Positions 33,722 to 44,225 of a stretch of DNA of 64,000 nucleotides are shown here, piece by piece. The stretch comes from Cavia porcellus. Taxonomy: Eukaryota > Chordata > Mammalia > Rodentia > Caviidae. Numbering within the stretch: the stretch's first letter is position 1; the number at the start of each line of letters is the position of its first letter. The DNA lies in contig NW_026947500.1 of NCBI RefSeq assembly GCF_034190915.1, positions 21,078,501 through 21,142,500 of the forward strand. The letters run 5' to 3'. The notes beneath the pieces were generated by a model, which was not told the origin of the DNA, searched no databases, and saw only the letters and a program-made list of their open reading frames with translations. Both the position numbers and the translations under genes were made by a program.

Positions 33722-34055
33722 GTGATCTGAATCCTGGTGTCCTGTCAAAATTCATATGATGAGACTCAATCCCCAATGCAGTAATATTAAGAACTGCAGC
33801 CTTTGGTTAGGTAGTGCTTAGGTCATGAGAGATCTTCACAAATAGGATTAGTGCCCTTGTAAAAGAGACTCCAGGCAGGATGTATCAGCACATGCCTGTA
33901 ATCTCAGTGTGCTGGGAGGCTGAGGCAAGAGGATTGCAATTTGGAGTCCTGTCTGGATCACTTAGTGACTTAGTGATACTCTGTCTCAAAATAAAAAAAT
34001 AAGAAAGGCTGGGGATGTAGTTTAGTGCAAAGGCTCTGGTTTTAATCCCCACTGC

Positions 34056-34093
<38 letters not shown>

Positions 34094-34580
34094 TATCCGT
34101 GTCATCCAGAAAACAAACAAATAAAATGACACCATGAGGTCTCAGGGAGCATGTCTGTTCCCTTCTGCCACATGAGGACATATCAATGGTGCCATCTATG
34201 AGGAACAGGCCCTATGTAGACATTGCCTCTTCCAGTACCTTAAGTATCTAGTCTGAGATACACTGAGCAGCACTCTGAGTGGACTGACATTGTCCAGTTA
34301 CTCTGAAATGTTCAAGATGAAAAGACTGTAGGTAGGTTCTTCAATCAGCGCCTCAGGGGACCCACCTGTCCCTCCCACTACACCCAGGTGCCAAATATGG
34401 GAGAAGACTCCAGAACACCCTGCTTGCCAGCTGAGTGTCATCAAGCATGGATGGTGTCAGGAGCAGAAGTCATGCAGCTGACGCCTGCCTGAATCCCTGG
34501 ACAGTGAGAGAGAATAAAATCGCTGATGTTTTAGACCACTAGGCTTCCAGGCATTGTGTCGTGCAGAATGATAACACAGC
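33722..34580 (+). mobile_element. MLT1-type LTR split by a SINE
   Basis: The left half (33722-33867) contains AAAATTCATATGATGAGACT, CAATCCCCAATGCAGTAATA and GGATTAGTGCCCTTGTAAAA. The right half (about 34125-34580) contains CTTCTGCCACATGAGGACAT, GTGCCATCTATGAGGAACAG and AGAGAATAAAATCGCTGATG. The order is collinear with MLT1 LTRs. The SINE at 33868-34100 is a later insertion. Confidence 0.8.
33868..34100 (+). mobile_element. B1-ID composite SINE with (CA)n tail, nested in MLT1
   Basis: The B1 part shows CACATGCCTGTAATCTCAGT and ATACTCTGTCTCAAAATAAA. The ID part shows AGGCTGGGGATGTAGTTTAG and GGTTTTAATCCCCACTGCT. The tail has become (CA)n at 34060-34091. Confidence 0.82.
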
Positions 34581-36370
34581 TCTCTGCCTTCTCATCTCCT
34601 ACCTCTGAGCTGATGGAGGGAGTCAGGAAGGAGGGACAACTGGCTTCCCGTTAAGCATCCAATGGTCACCACACCTAGTGACCAGCTTGCCCTCCCTCTG
34701 ATTGCTTTGTGTCCTTCTCTTGCCTCTAACCTCCTCCATTCCTTTATTTTTAAAGAAGCCTAAGTCCTTTGAGGGGTGACATCAAGCAGATGCCAGGACA
34801 GATCTCAGGAGTTCAAGGGGAAGGTTGGAGATAGAGATAAAACTCTGAGAGTCATGAAGATGTTTAAGATTATGAAGCTGGGTGACATCACTGCACTGGG
34901 CGTGAATGGAGCAGCCAGCCAAGGAGAAGTCCTTAACCTCTGCAAAGTGGAAATGGGGGGGCGGGGGAGAAGGTAGTAAAATGGGTTGTGAGACTTGGAG
35001 GGGTGAGGGTGAGCGTGAAATGGAGAGTAGAATGCTCTGAACACTGAGAGGAGATCGGTTTAGAAGACCAGTCCCTGAGCAGGTGGAAGGAAGCAAGGGA
35101 GGGGACAGAGACGCAGGATCAGCTGTGGTTCCTGGAAACTTCTTCCGGGACAACGGGAAGTGAAGGGGAAGGCGCCCACAGACACTTCACGGGTCCGGAT
35201 GAAGTGATGGCAAAATGAGGTGCCCGAGTTGGGGTGTTTATTTCTTTGTGAGGCCTGACTGTGGAACAGGCATCTCAGATTCAGTGTACCTAACTCACTC
35301 GGACCTGAACCTCTCCACATACCCGGCTGCTTCGATGAGAAACAGGAACCAGCCCAGCAGTAAGCTGTGCTTCCACCATAAAACTGGGTCTCCAGCCTGA
35401 CCTCAGAGTGTCTACGATGCCCACCTGTCCCCCACCAGCTCTGATGGCTGCTCTCTGGGTGTCCCTGTGGTCACTCCTGTGCCTTCCCCTGTCCCACGCT
35501 CCACAGTACTCTAGAGTAATTTAAACTATGTAGATCAAACACGATTCCTGCCTAACACCTTGTGATTGCCCATCTGCTTGCCCCAACTCCATGGTGTTCC
35601 TGGGCCTTACTTCTGTGTTTAGTGAAGCTGGTGACTCAGCTGGGGAGGTGGGAAGATAGTGACCATCAGTTGGTGCCACAGAGTGGACAAGTCCGGAAGC
35701 TCAAGCCCTCCCTTTGGAATTCAGGCTGCAGGGCTGGCTCTTGCGGTCTTGTGATTTAGCGGCAGTCTTTTGTTGGGAAGGTCCCGCTGGTCTGGTGCAG
35801 GTACCGAATGTCCCTCTTCATTATCAGGCCCATGTGCTTGCCAGCTGGGCCATAGCTGGGTCTCCTGACCTGTGAACTGTTTATATCTGGGCTCCTCCCT
35901 AGGGCTGCATGATGTGCCCTGGGTGGCACAGGTAAAGTGGCCTTGTGGTGGCTCTCATGTGGCCTCCACTGCCACTGTGACAGCGGATATGGCCTTGGCA
36001 GTGCTGAGGGGAAGCTGTCGCCCTGGGCTCTTTGGTCTCTGCAGGGGCCCTGGGCTTTTCCCTATGGTACTTGGCTAGATTGGCACAGTGGTTACACAAT
36101 TTTCTGCCTTCATAGGTTTCTCCTTTTTCTGTTCTTTAACAAGAGAGAAGAGAAGGCCGGGAAGACTTTTTTCCCTTCTCAACTTATACCCACTGGCATT
36201 TTGGGGTTCAAAAAAAGTGGAGAGGTCCTATGTGGAGGTTAGGACCTGGCTGGTGAGAGAGGCAGGGCTGTAGATGCTGGAGCTTGTTTTCAGTATGATT
36301 CAGATTTTACCCAGTGGTATCAGAAGAGAAACGCACTGGAGACTCCGTGGTTTGGCTGAGCGACCTGAAT
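34581..36370. other. Mostly single-copy DNA
   Basis: Around 35430-35650 the phrases CCTGCCTAACACCTTGTGAT and GGGCCTTACTTCTGTGTTTA hint at an eroded L2, too weak to call. No exon was identified. Confidence 0.35.
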
Positions 36371-36690
36371 GGCCCGTGTGTTAAAGATGTGGTCCCTGGG
36401 TGTTCTATTCAGAGATGTGCAGACATTTAGGAAGAAGGGGCTGTTGGGACACCCTTACCTCATCTGAGTGTGCCATCAAAAAGGATCGTGTCCCCCCCCT
36501 GCCTCATGATATGGGCACTTGCTGTGACACACACTTCCTCTGTGGCAGCTGCCCTGTTTGAGCACTAAGCCAAGGGGGCCGCCTGATCTGAACCCAAACC
36601 TCGAGACCCATGAGCCAGAACAAACCTCTGGACTTCACATGTGGCCTGCAGCAGGTATTTCATTGTGGGATGCAGAACTGATTACCATAG
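36371..36690 (+). mobile_element. MaLR-type LTR
   Basis: GGCCCGTGTGTTAAAGATGT, GTGGTCCCTGGGTGTTC and CCAGAACAAACCTCTGGACT, ending near GCAGAACTGATTACCATAG, match the family order with substantial divergence. Confidence 0.65.
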
Positions 36691-37625
36691 AGGCTTTCAA
36701 GGATATTTGAATATCAGAGCAGAATATGATGCAAACAGTCCAGATGAATTCTGGCCTGTGAGGTGCTCTATCTCCAGAGCCCAGGAAGTTGAATTCTGAC
36801 CACGGGAGTATTTTGAGAAGCCCGAGACTCTCCCAGGAAGCTCCTGAGGACCTGTCATTGGCATCTTATAAATAAAGTGCTGTGGTGCTTGAAGGAGGAT
36901 GGTGCTGGTTTTTACCCGCAACTCTAAATTATTTTAAACATTTCTGGAGAGAAAAACCCTTAAAACAGAGCTGAGGCTGCGGCCTCAACCCCAGCACCAC
37001 AGTTCGCTCTCCCAGGGCACCGGTACCCTGTGAAGGGTCTTGGTCCTCAGCTCTAACTGTCCTCCCTCATGCTGTAGTGCATGTAAGGCTGAACCCACTA
37101 AGTTGATGGCTCTGCCCCGAGCGGTTGGCTGGAGTCCAGCTGTGTCATCCTCTGTGTGAGGAGTCATCACTGTTCCTCCACACCAGGCTGGTGTGGACTC
37201 TGCCTTACACAGTCCCATGAGCCCTTGAAGCTTTCAGTTTGAAAACCAGGTGCTTGCAAATCCTAGAGACAAAGCCCTGGCTGCAAATGTAATTCACATC
37301 CTCTTCCTACTCTGAGTGTGGAGCATGGTGTTCAGAGGGATGTGGGGATCTTTGGAGCCGTCCATAGTGGGGCTACCACAGTACTCTCTTCCCATTGTAT
37401 CACAGATTTTAAGGGACCTTGCACATGACAAAGCAATTTGTTTTTGTGTCTAAAAATCTTCTGGGAAAATTCCAGGTATCCATGGTGGCCACTTGAGGAT
37501 GGTGTCTTAAGTGTCCTCTCTCTAGGAATCCTGGAAGGAAATCTGGTCTAACCAAAGAGACAGTACTTCAGTATGAAGAACTGATTGACAATTAAAGGTT
37601 TAAATAATTTAAAACTCTAGGTGCC
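36691..37625. other. Single-copy non-coding DNA
   Basis: No repeat family or exon was recognised. Confidence 0.4.
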
Positions 37626-37945
37626 TGTGCTAGCTCTCTGTTACTATCACAAACACCTGAGAGCACCGGCTTTGAAAGGTTGGTTTTGGCTCACAGTCTG
37701 GAAGGGTTTCAGCCCTGCTGTTGACCTTGTTGCTTTGGAGCCTGTGGTAAGGCAGCACATCCTGGTGGGAGCAATGATGGGCATGGTGGGTGACAGTGGA
37801 AAACCACTCACCCCACAGCTAGAGTAAAAGAGAGTGGGGAAGGCATTGAGGTCCTCAGTGCTTTCAAGGGTGCATCCGCAGTGACCTTCCCTAGGCCCTA
37901 GCTCTTTAGGTTCCACCACCTCCCCATGCATAACAGCGCCTTTTT
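37626..37945 (-). mobile_element. MaLR-type LTR, reversed
   Basis: CTAGCTCTCTGTTACTATCA, CAAACACCTGAGAGCACCGG, GGTTTTGGCTCACAGTCTGG and AAGGGTTTCAGCCCTGC form the reversed 3' part. Confidence 0.75.
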
Positions 37946-38161
37946 AGCACAGTGCTTTATGGGACCTGCCAGATCCAAAGCATAGCAAGGCCCATGACTA
38001 ATCAACTGAGAACTTGTACATTTCATGTTATGCAGAATGGACTGGAGGAAGAGAACTGCTATAGACTAGAGGGGTTGAAGCTTGAGCTGATTCATGGGAG
38101 GAACCTGGATTTGGCTACTCAGTGTGTCCAAGTGAGTTGAGTTAGCCCTGCAGGAGGAATG

Positions 38162-38455
38162 CAGTCACCCTCTGGGAGTTTAGTCCCAGGACCCCCTGCA
38201 GATGCCAAAAGTCTGAAGATGCACAAGTCTCTGATACACAAAGGCACAGGATTTATGTATAATCTAAGCACCTCCTCCTGTGCACCTGAACCATCGCTAG
38301 ACAACTTAGAACATCTAATCCAAGGCAAGTGCTTTGTTAATTATACTGAATTGTTCAGGGAGTAATGGCAATGAAAAGTCTGTCCATGCTCAAGACAGGT
38401 GTCGATTCTTTTGATACTCAGTGGCTGCGTCCTCAAATGGGGAACATCAGACTGG
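38162..38455 (+). mobile_element. MER2-like (Tigger-type) DNA transposon
   Basis: AGTCACCCTCTGGGAGTTTA, GTCCCAGGACCCCCTGCAGA and TGCCAAAAGTCTGAAGATGC at the 5' end, AAAAGTCTGTCCATGCTCAA in the middle and GATTCTTTTGATACTCAGTG near the 3' end follow MER2 order. It is shorter and more diverged than the copy at 9540. Confidence 0.7.
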
Positions 38456-38654
38456 GCAGGGCTAGGGTGTTCCCAGCAGGCAAGCAAATGAATGTTGGAA
38501 TTCACACACAGAATGCTCACAAAGAAACTGAGAGGATCTGTCTCATGCAGAGAAGAGACCAGGTAAATTGAGAAAAAGAATTTCCAAGGGTAGTGGGGGC
38601 CGGGCTGTGGGAGCCTTTGGAAACCAGACTAAAAGTCACCTGGGAGTTACTGGT

Positions 38655-38810
38655 CACTTGCTACATTCTGTGCAGTGTTCTAAGCCCTGTGCACATACTT
38701 AAATTCTCCTAACAACCTTCCCAGGCTGCTTCTGTTGTCAGCACGTTTTGTAGCTAAGGAAGCCAAAAAAGGAGGCAAGGTAAGTGGTAGCATCTGAAGT
38801 GAGCTGAGGA
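38655..38810 (+). mobile_element. MIR SINE
   Basis: TCTGTGCAGTGTTCTAAGCC, CACATACTTAAATTCTCCTA, ACAACCTTCCCAGGCTGCTT and AGCTAAGGAAGCCAAAAAAG follow the MIR core order. Confidence 0.7.
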
Positions 38811-39207
38811 ACAGCATGCAAACAACAGCCAGCCCTGCTGCGCTCTCTCCTGCCGAGGTAGACCAGATAATGGACCCTCTCTGCGACCTTGGCTGATGTG
38901 GTTCCTAAGTTCTCAGTGATTGGTGTCAGTGCATTCTTCTTTCCTGTGCATTTGACACCTTGGTGCTTCCTGGGCCTGCATTTGCTTCCTGGTCCTTGGT
39001 TCATATGGAAAAGTAAGAGAAAGGCTCCCCCATGTCTGAGTCCAGGCATGACTCAATGAAGTGTGCAGTGAAGTGACGCTGATTCCTGCCAAGTGGCTTT
39101 GCTGTGTGGAAGACTCTGACCTGGTCATGTGTATCTCACTGGGGACAAATGGAGACCATGCCCAGCCAGTGGGGTTGGGGATCAGCTAGGGAATAGCACC
39201 CACTTAG

Positions 39208-39720
39208 TCTTTCATTCATTCACTCAACCAGAGTTAGCTGAGTGCCTCCCCTGTGCCAGGAACTGAGTTCGGTGTGATGAACACAAGCAAATTACTTTTA
39301 TGTATGGTAATATTAATCAGTGAGATAATTTTAGGCACCCTTGTGAAGTCCATAGATCAGAGTGGTGGAATAGAGACTGAGATGGATAATGGGGGGTGAC
39401 ATCTGGAATGGGCTGGAAGGATTAAAAGGAAGGAATCCAATGAAGAAGAAGAGGAGATAAATGTTCTTGGGAGAAGCAGCAGGAGTGTCAAAGGCCTTCA
39501 GGTGGAAGCGAGCTTGGGGAGCTGGAGAAAAGGAAGGCCAGCGTTGACAGACAAGGTGATGGGAAGAGTGAAAGACATGGAAGATTGGCGAGGCGGTGGG
39601 TCAGCTGGCAGGGGCTGTTCGGGCTGGCAGTAAGGAGTTCTGATTTTATTCTGTGTAAAACGAGAAGTCACTGAGATTTTCAGTCAGTGGAATAAAGAAG
39701 ACTCCCTTCCTCTATGTGTT
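39208..39720 (+). mobile_element. L2-type LINE 3' region
   Basis: It starts with CTTTCATTCATTCACTCAAC and GCCTCCCCTGTGCCAGGAAC, continues with AGTGTCAAAGGCCTTCAGGT and AGTAAGGAGTTCTGATTTTA, and ends near GAGATTTTCAGTCAGTGGAA. The order is that of mammalian L2 3' ends. No open frame remains. Confidence 0.7.
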
Positions 39721-40528
39721 CTTGGGGCTTTGAACAACTTTTGTCAAATGGCTTTTCAGGAGAAGAGTGTGGTGTAAGTGGCTGGTGGCACCTAACTGCT
39801 GATGCAGGGAACAGGTGCTGGGAGGTAGTGGCCCCTCCATGTGGGGCCCTGCATGGTGGGACACAGAGTATTTGGCCCTAGGTTCTTCAGTCAGTGAGCA
39901 GATCAGAGAAATGGGGATCAGTGGGAGTACCTCTTAGGAATGGCACCTGTGACTTTTTTTGACAAGGAGAGATGGAATCCTTGCCTTCTTCCTTGAATCC
40001 AAGCAGATTTGTAACTATTTTAGACAACAGGATACAGTAGAGGGACGTGATGTGACTCCTGAGGTTAGATCATAAGGAAGACACAGCTGGATGGGACTTT
40101 GCTCTGGAGGCCCCATCTTTCCCAGGTCAATCACTGGAGCCATGTGGCACTTGGATTGACAGTCCCAGCTGAGCTCAGCCTTCCAACCATGCTGCCAAAG
40201 TGTCACCCATGGGAGTGAAGCCATCTGTCAGTTCAGTCCCGCTGAGGGACTTTGTGACTCTGCCATAAAACAGAAGACACCCTGCTGAGCTTTCCTCAAA
40301 TTCCTGACAATAAATCTAACCCATAAAGTAACAAGATACAACTAAGGCATGGTTGTTTTACATCACTATGGAGTAGTTTGTTAAGGCAAAATGGGTTTGT
40401 GGAACAGGTCTTGTTGCTATAATCTCATGCTTTTCTTCTTTAATCCATCCTTGAGGGAGAAGACCTCTTTGGGGGGCCTGGGAAATATGACCCTTTGATT
40501 AGACTCAACTCAAAGGATAGAAATTTTT
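39721..40528. other. Single-copy non-coding DNA
   Basis: No exon or repeat family was recognised. Confidence 0.35.
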
Positions 40529-40883
40529 TATGGTCTGGGTATTATATTTTCCCCATGGGCCCAAATGCTAGAGTCTTGGTCCCCAGCTTGTGTCACTATT
40601 GGGAATGGTAGAACCTTTAGGTGGTAGGAGCTGATGGAATGAAGTTAAATTATTGGGGGTGTGCCCTTGAAGGGGATCTGGGATTCCCAATTAGTCCTCT
40701 TTTTCTCTTCTTGGCTTCCTGGTCATGATGAGGTGAGCAATCTCTTCTGCCATATACTCCCTGGTGTGATGAAGTGTAGTACCACAGGTCAAAGCAACCA
40801 GGGACTGAATCAACATAAACCTGTTTTCCTTGTGCATTTAATTATCTCAGGTTATTTTATCACAGCAACAGAAAGCTGACTCA
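40529..40883 (+). mobile_element. MaLR-type LTR
   Basis: It starts TATGGTCTGGGTATTATATT and carries CTAGAGTCTTGGTCCCCAGC, TAGAACCTTTAGGTGGTAGG and GGTTATTTTATCACAGCAAC, ending AGAAAGCTGACTCA. Confidence 0.85.
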
Positions 40884-42160
40884 CTCAGCAATCTCCTGCC
40901 AGTCTCTTGGGAACAAAGTGTGATGGAGATAGTGACTGGTTAGTCAATGAAATTGAACATGGTAGTTTTCTGCTGGATCTCAACTTGTGGGTAAATCTCA
41001 GAGGGTTGTATTCATTTTTAGATAAGCGCAGGTAGAGTCTTACTCAGGCTCCATAAGTACCCTAAGTAGACACTTGGGAGCAGAGAAAGAATGGCTGTTG
41101 AAGAAATGAGGAGACTTCTGTTGCTAATGTTTCTTCTCTGAGATGAAATACAAGGATGCTACAAGAAATGGGCAAGATGGCTACACAGGACCAGATTGGA
41201 CTATAGGGACTCCAGCTCCCTTTTCTGATCCCTGTTTGCCAGGATTTGAGAATCTCAGGCATCCTTCCTGCAGAAGGGCTGACTCCTTAGCCACAGCAGA
41301 CGTGAGAGTTATAAACCTGTGACTCAGAGGTAGGATAATCAGGTGCTGGAGCTGTGTCTGATCAGGATTCTCAGACAAATGTTCCTGAAGGATCACATCC
41401 TCAGGGTCTTACTGTGAGCATACATTTCAGTGTGTTTAAGGGACCCTGGCCTACCTTTGGAGGCAAACACATTAGGCTACAAATAAAAAATAACAACATG
41501 TGAAGACCAGAGCTTCTGCAAGATCACACCTGGTCTAGCTTTTCTGTCATCTTGCTGTGAGATCTGATCCTATTTTGAGACAAAAATATGGGCAACATTC
41601 CCAAATGTGAGAAATCAGAAGTCAGCTTTGTCAACATGGAAGTTTATGAAAAGAAAAAGTTATGCTGGTCCCAAACCTCTGGCTGATGGGACCATACTAT
41701 GGTTTGGGCTCCCTTAGGGGCTTTACAAAATGGATTTATGAGCAAGTCTAAAGAAACTCCAGAACAAAAAAAGAAAACAAACAAACAAGCAAAAGTTCTC
41801 GGCATGATGAGCGTGGGCAGGGAACTGTACTGCTCCAGGATACTCTGAAGACTCCACAACTACATTTCTTTAGTCTTATGTATATTTTATGAATGGATCA
41901 TAAGTTGGCTGTAGGCCTTACCCTCATTCTCAGGGGCAGGATGGTCAGCCTTGAAGGACTGCAGCAAAGGGTACCTGGTTGTCTGTTTCCCCTGGTGGTT
42001 GGTTAAGAACCACAAGACAGAAATCAGCTTTCTCAGACCCTGGATCCCTGACCCATGATGTTTCTGATGGGGTCAAAAGTGTTAAGGAGGGGGAAGAATT
42101 GTGGGCATGGGTGTATCCACTTTGGGAATTCATACAGTATACTGTGGTCCTTTTCTGTCT
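40884..42160. other. Single-copy non-coding DNA
   Basis: No exon was identified. An A-rich AACAAACAAACAAGC string lies near 41777-41791. Confidence 0.4.
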
Positions 42161-42890
42161 TATCTTTGAAATATTTATTACTTCTTGTTAAATACTTTCT
42201 GAAATGTACTTATATCCATAAAGAGACTTTCCAAGAATATTCATCATACATATTTGTGCACATGTATTTCTATTATTTCTATTTTAACTTTCAGTAGATC
42301 ATAGATTCCAAATTATGTAAGGTCAGAAAAAATCCAAATTATGATGATTTTATGAAATTTAAAAACTTGAAACCAATAGTGTGAGTTTCTCATTTCTTCA
42401 GTTTGTACATAACATACAGTCTAATGGGGTTCTACACTATCATTATTGATAAGTGGATGTAAAGAGTGTTAATGTATGAAAAAATCTTCATTAAATTAAA
42501 AGTCTAGCTCCAGAACCAGAAAAACAAGAATAACCAATTAGCCATAAATAGTGGAACCTTAAATTGAAGTTAAATATATATAACTCATGCATTTTATTGA
42601 AAAAAAAAACAATCAAAAGTCAACAATGGTGATCTAATTTTTAAAACTTTCTTCATGAGGATTTTAATAGCGGCAATATAACTATTATCTCTTTGATGTA
42701 AAAATTTGGAAAAACTCAACATTTAAAGCAGTATATAAAAATTAAAAGGAATTGAATAAATTTACTGAGGAAAATTGTACCATAAGTAAACACATAAGCC
42801 AAATGTTTTACTCCATTTTTGTTTGTTTTAATATTTTGGTGTACCCATTATGAAGCTGAGAGTCTATGCTGAGGGTAACGATGACCTCAA
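42161..42890. other. AT-rich block
   Basis: About 730 bp are markedly AT-rich, with many short A and T runs (for example poly(A) at 42600-42609). No L1 coding or LTR landmark was recognised. It abuts the telomere-like tract. Confidence 0.55.
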
Positions 42891-42902
42891 CCATAATCTC
42901 AG

Positions 42903-43007
42903 CTCTAACCCTAACTCTAACCCCAAGCCTAGCCCTGACCCTAACCCAAATCCTAACCCTACCCTAATACTGACCCTAATGCTCATCCTAACCCCCATGC
43001 TAACCCT
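42903..43007. repeat. Degenerate interstitial telomere-like (CCCTAA)n tract
   Basis: More than a dozen CCCTAA-like hexamers or variants (CTAACC, CCCTGA, CCCAAA, CCCTAAT) run in the C-rich orientation over about 105 bp. Variant units dominate, so this is an old tract and not a recent telomere addition. Confidence 0.85.
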
Positions 43008-44090
43008 TTGTTTGCCTTAACATTTATTGCCCTCAGTAATGGAGTCACTAACTTAGGTGCAATCTCACCATGAATGTGGTGTTTGCGGTATCTTTTTATG
43101 AATCCAAGTTTGCGGCGATGTCCAAGTTCCCTTCTCTGGAGAGAGGAAGCTTGTGCACAGAAAGGTTAAGTGCCATGCGTGGCTTCAGACAGGGCTGCCC
43201 TCTCCCCAGCTCTGGCATGCTGTTCCATTTATTATTTCTCTTTATCGCCTATGTGCCGGCAATAAAGCCAGGGTCATAAAATTAGAGTGCGGTCACCCCG
43301 TATGGTTTCCCAAATTTCCATGTCGTGTTGGGGAGAGCTCAAAAGCGCCTGATCAATGCCAGGAGATAATCTCAACAGTCTTAGCACAGAGTTGTGTAGA
43401 TTGACAGGACACAATTTAAAAAAAAATGTGTGGGGTGGGTTAAAGTAAAGTTTGACATTTTGGGGGCAAACATGCTTTGTATGCAAGAAGTGTTAGTAAT
43501 TAAAGACAAACTTGCAATCTTGAGTACTTTCCTCTTGCATGAGAAGCAAGTAAAGCCAAAGCCAGCAGCCTGGACCCCTGCAGCCTGGGACCACCCAGGG
43601 AGAGACACACAGGGAGAGAGGGGTGTTTATCACCAGCTGGCGGGAGCTCGGGACCTGCTCAGGCATCTGCCCTGCCAGCAACACGTCTGAGCTTGAGAAG
43701 GCTGCCTGGGGCAGCCACCCTGCTCTGTCCCCAGCAGCCTCCCGAAGCCTTAGCCAACTAGCAGGTGGTTTGACATTTTTTCTCTCTCCTTGCACCCTTT
43801 CCTAAGGGACAAGGAGTGGCTGTCTTTGAAGAGGGCAAACTCACGGAGTTCTAACCACAGAAGCAGCAGAGAAGTTTTCTTTGTTGTTCTTCCAGAGCAG
43901 GGCTCTAATTTAAAAAAGAAAAAATCCAAACAACCCCAACTTCCTTGGACATGCCTGAAAATAACTTCCCCCAAAGTACACCATCTAAAAAATACCTGTT
44001 TTTATTGTGGTGCCAGGAAATGGCTCCACGACACTGGCAACTCCCTCTTAGTCCAGCCACTTGTCTGCAGTCATGTGTGGTTTTGCAGCA
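43008..44090. other. Single-copy non-coding DNA
   Basis: No repeat or exon was recognised. Open frames over 43381-43795 overlap on both strands without domains. Confidence 0.4.
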
Positions 44091-44225
44091 GCTTGGTAGG
44101 TGGGTACGGTGACATCCTCATGACATAGATGGAACCCGTGACACTACTAGTTTCAGGTCACACAGTTGCTAATTCTAGCCTGAGTCCGGCCAGCTCTCAA
44201 GCTCCTGCTGCTGAGCCCTATGCAG
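44091..44225 (+). mobile_element. MIR-like fragment
   Basis: TGACATAGATGGAACCCGTG, TTTCAGGTCACACAGTTGCT and TGAGCCCTATGCAGAA resemble the 3' half of MIR. Confidence 0.45.
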
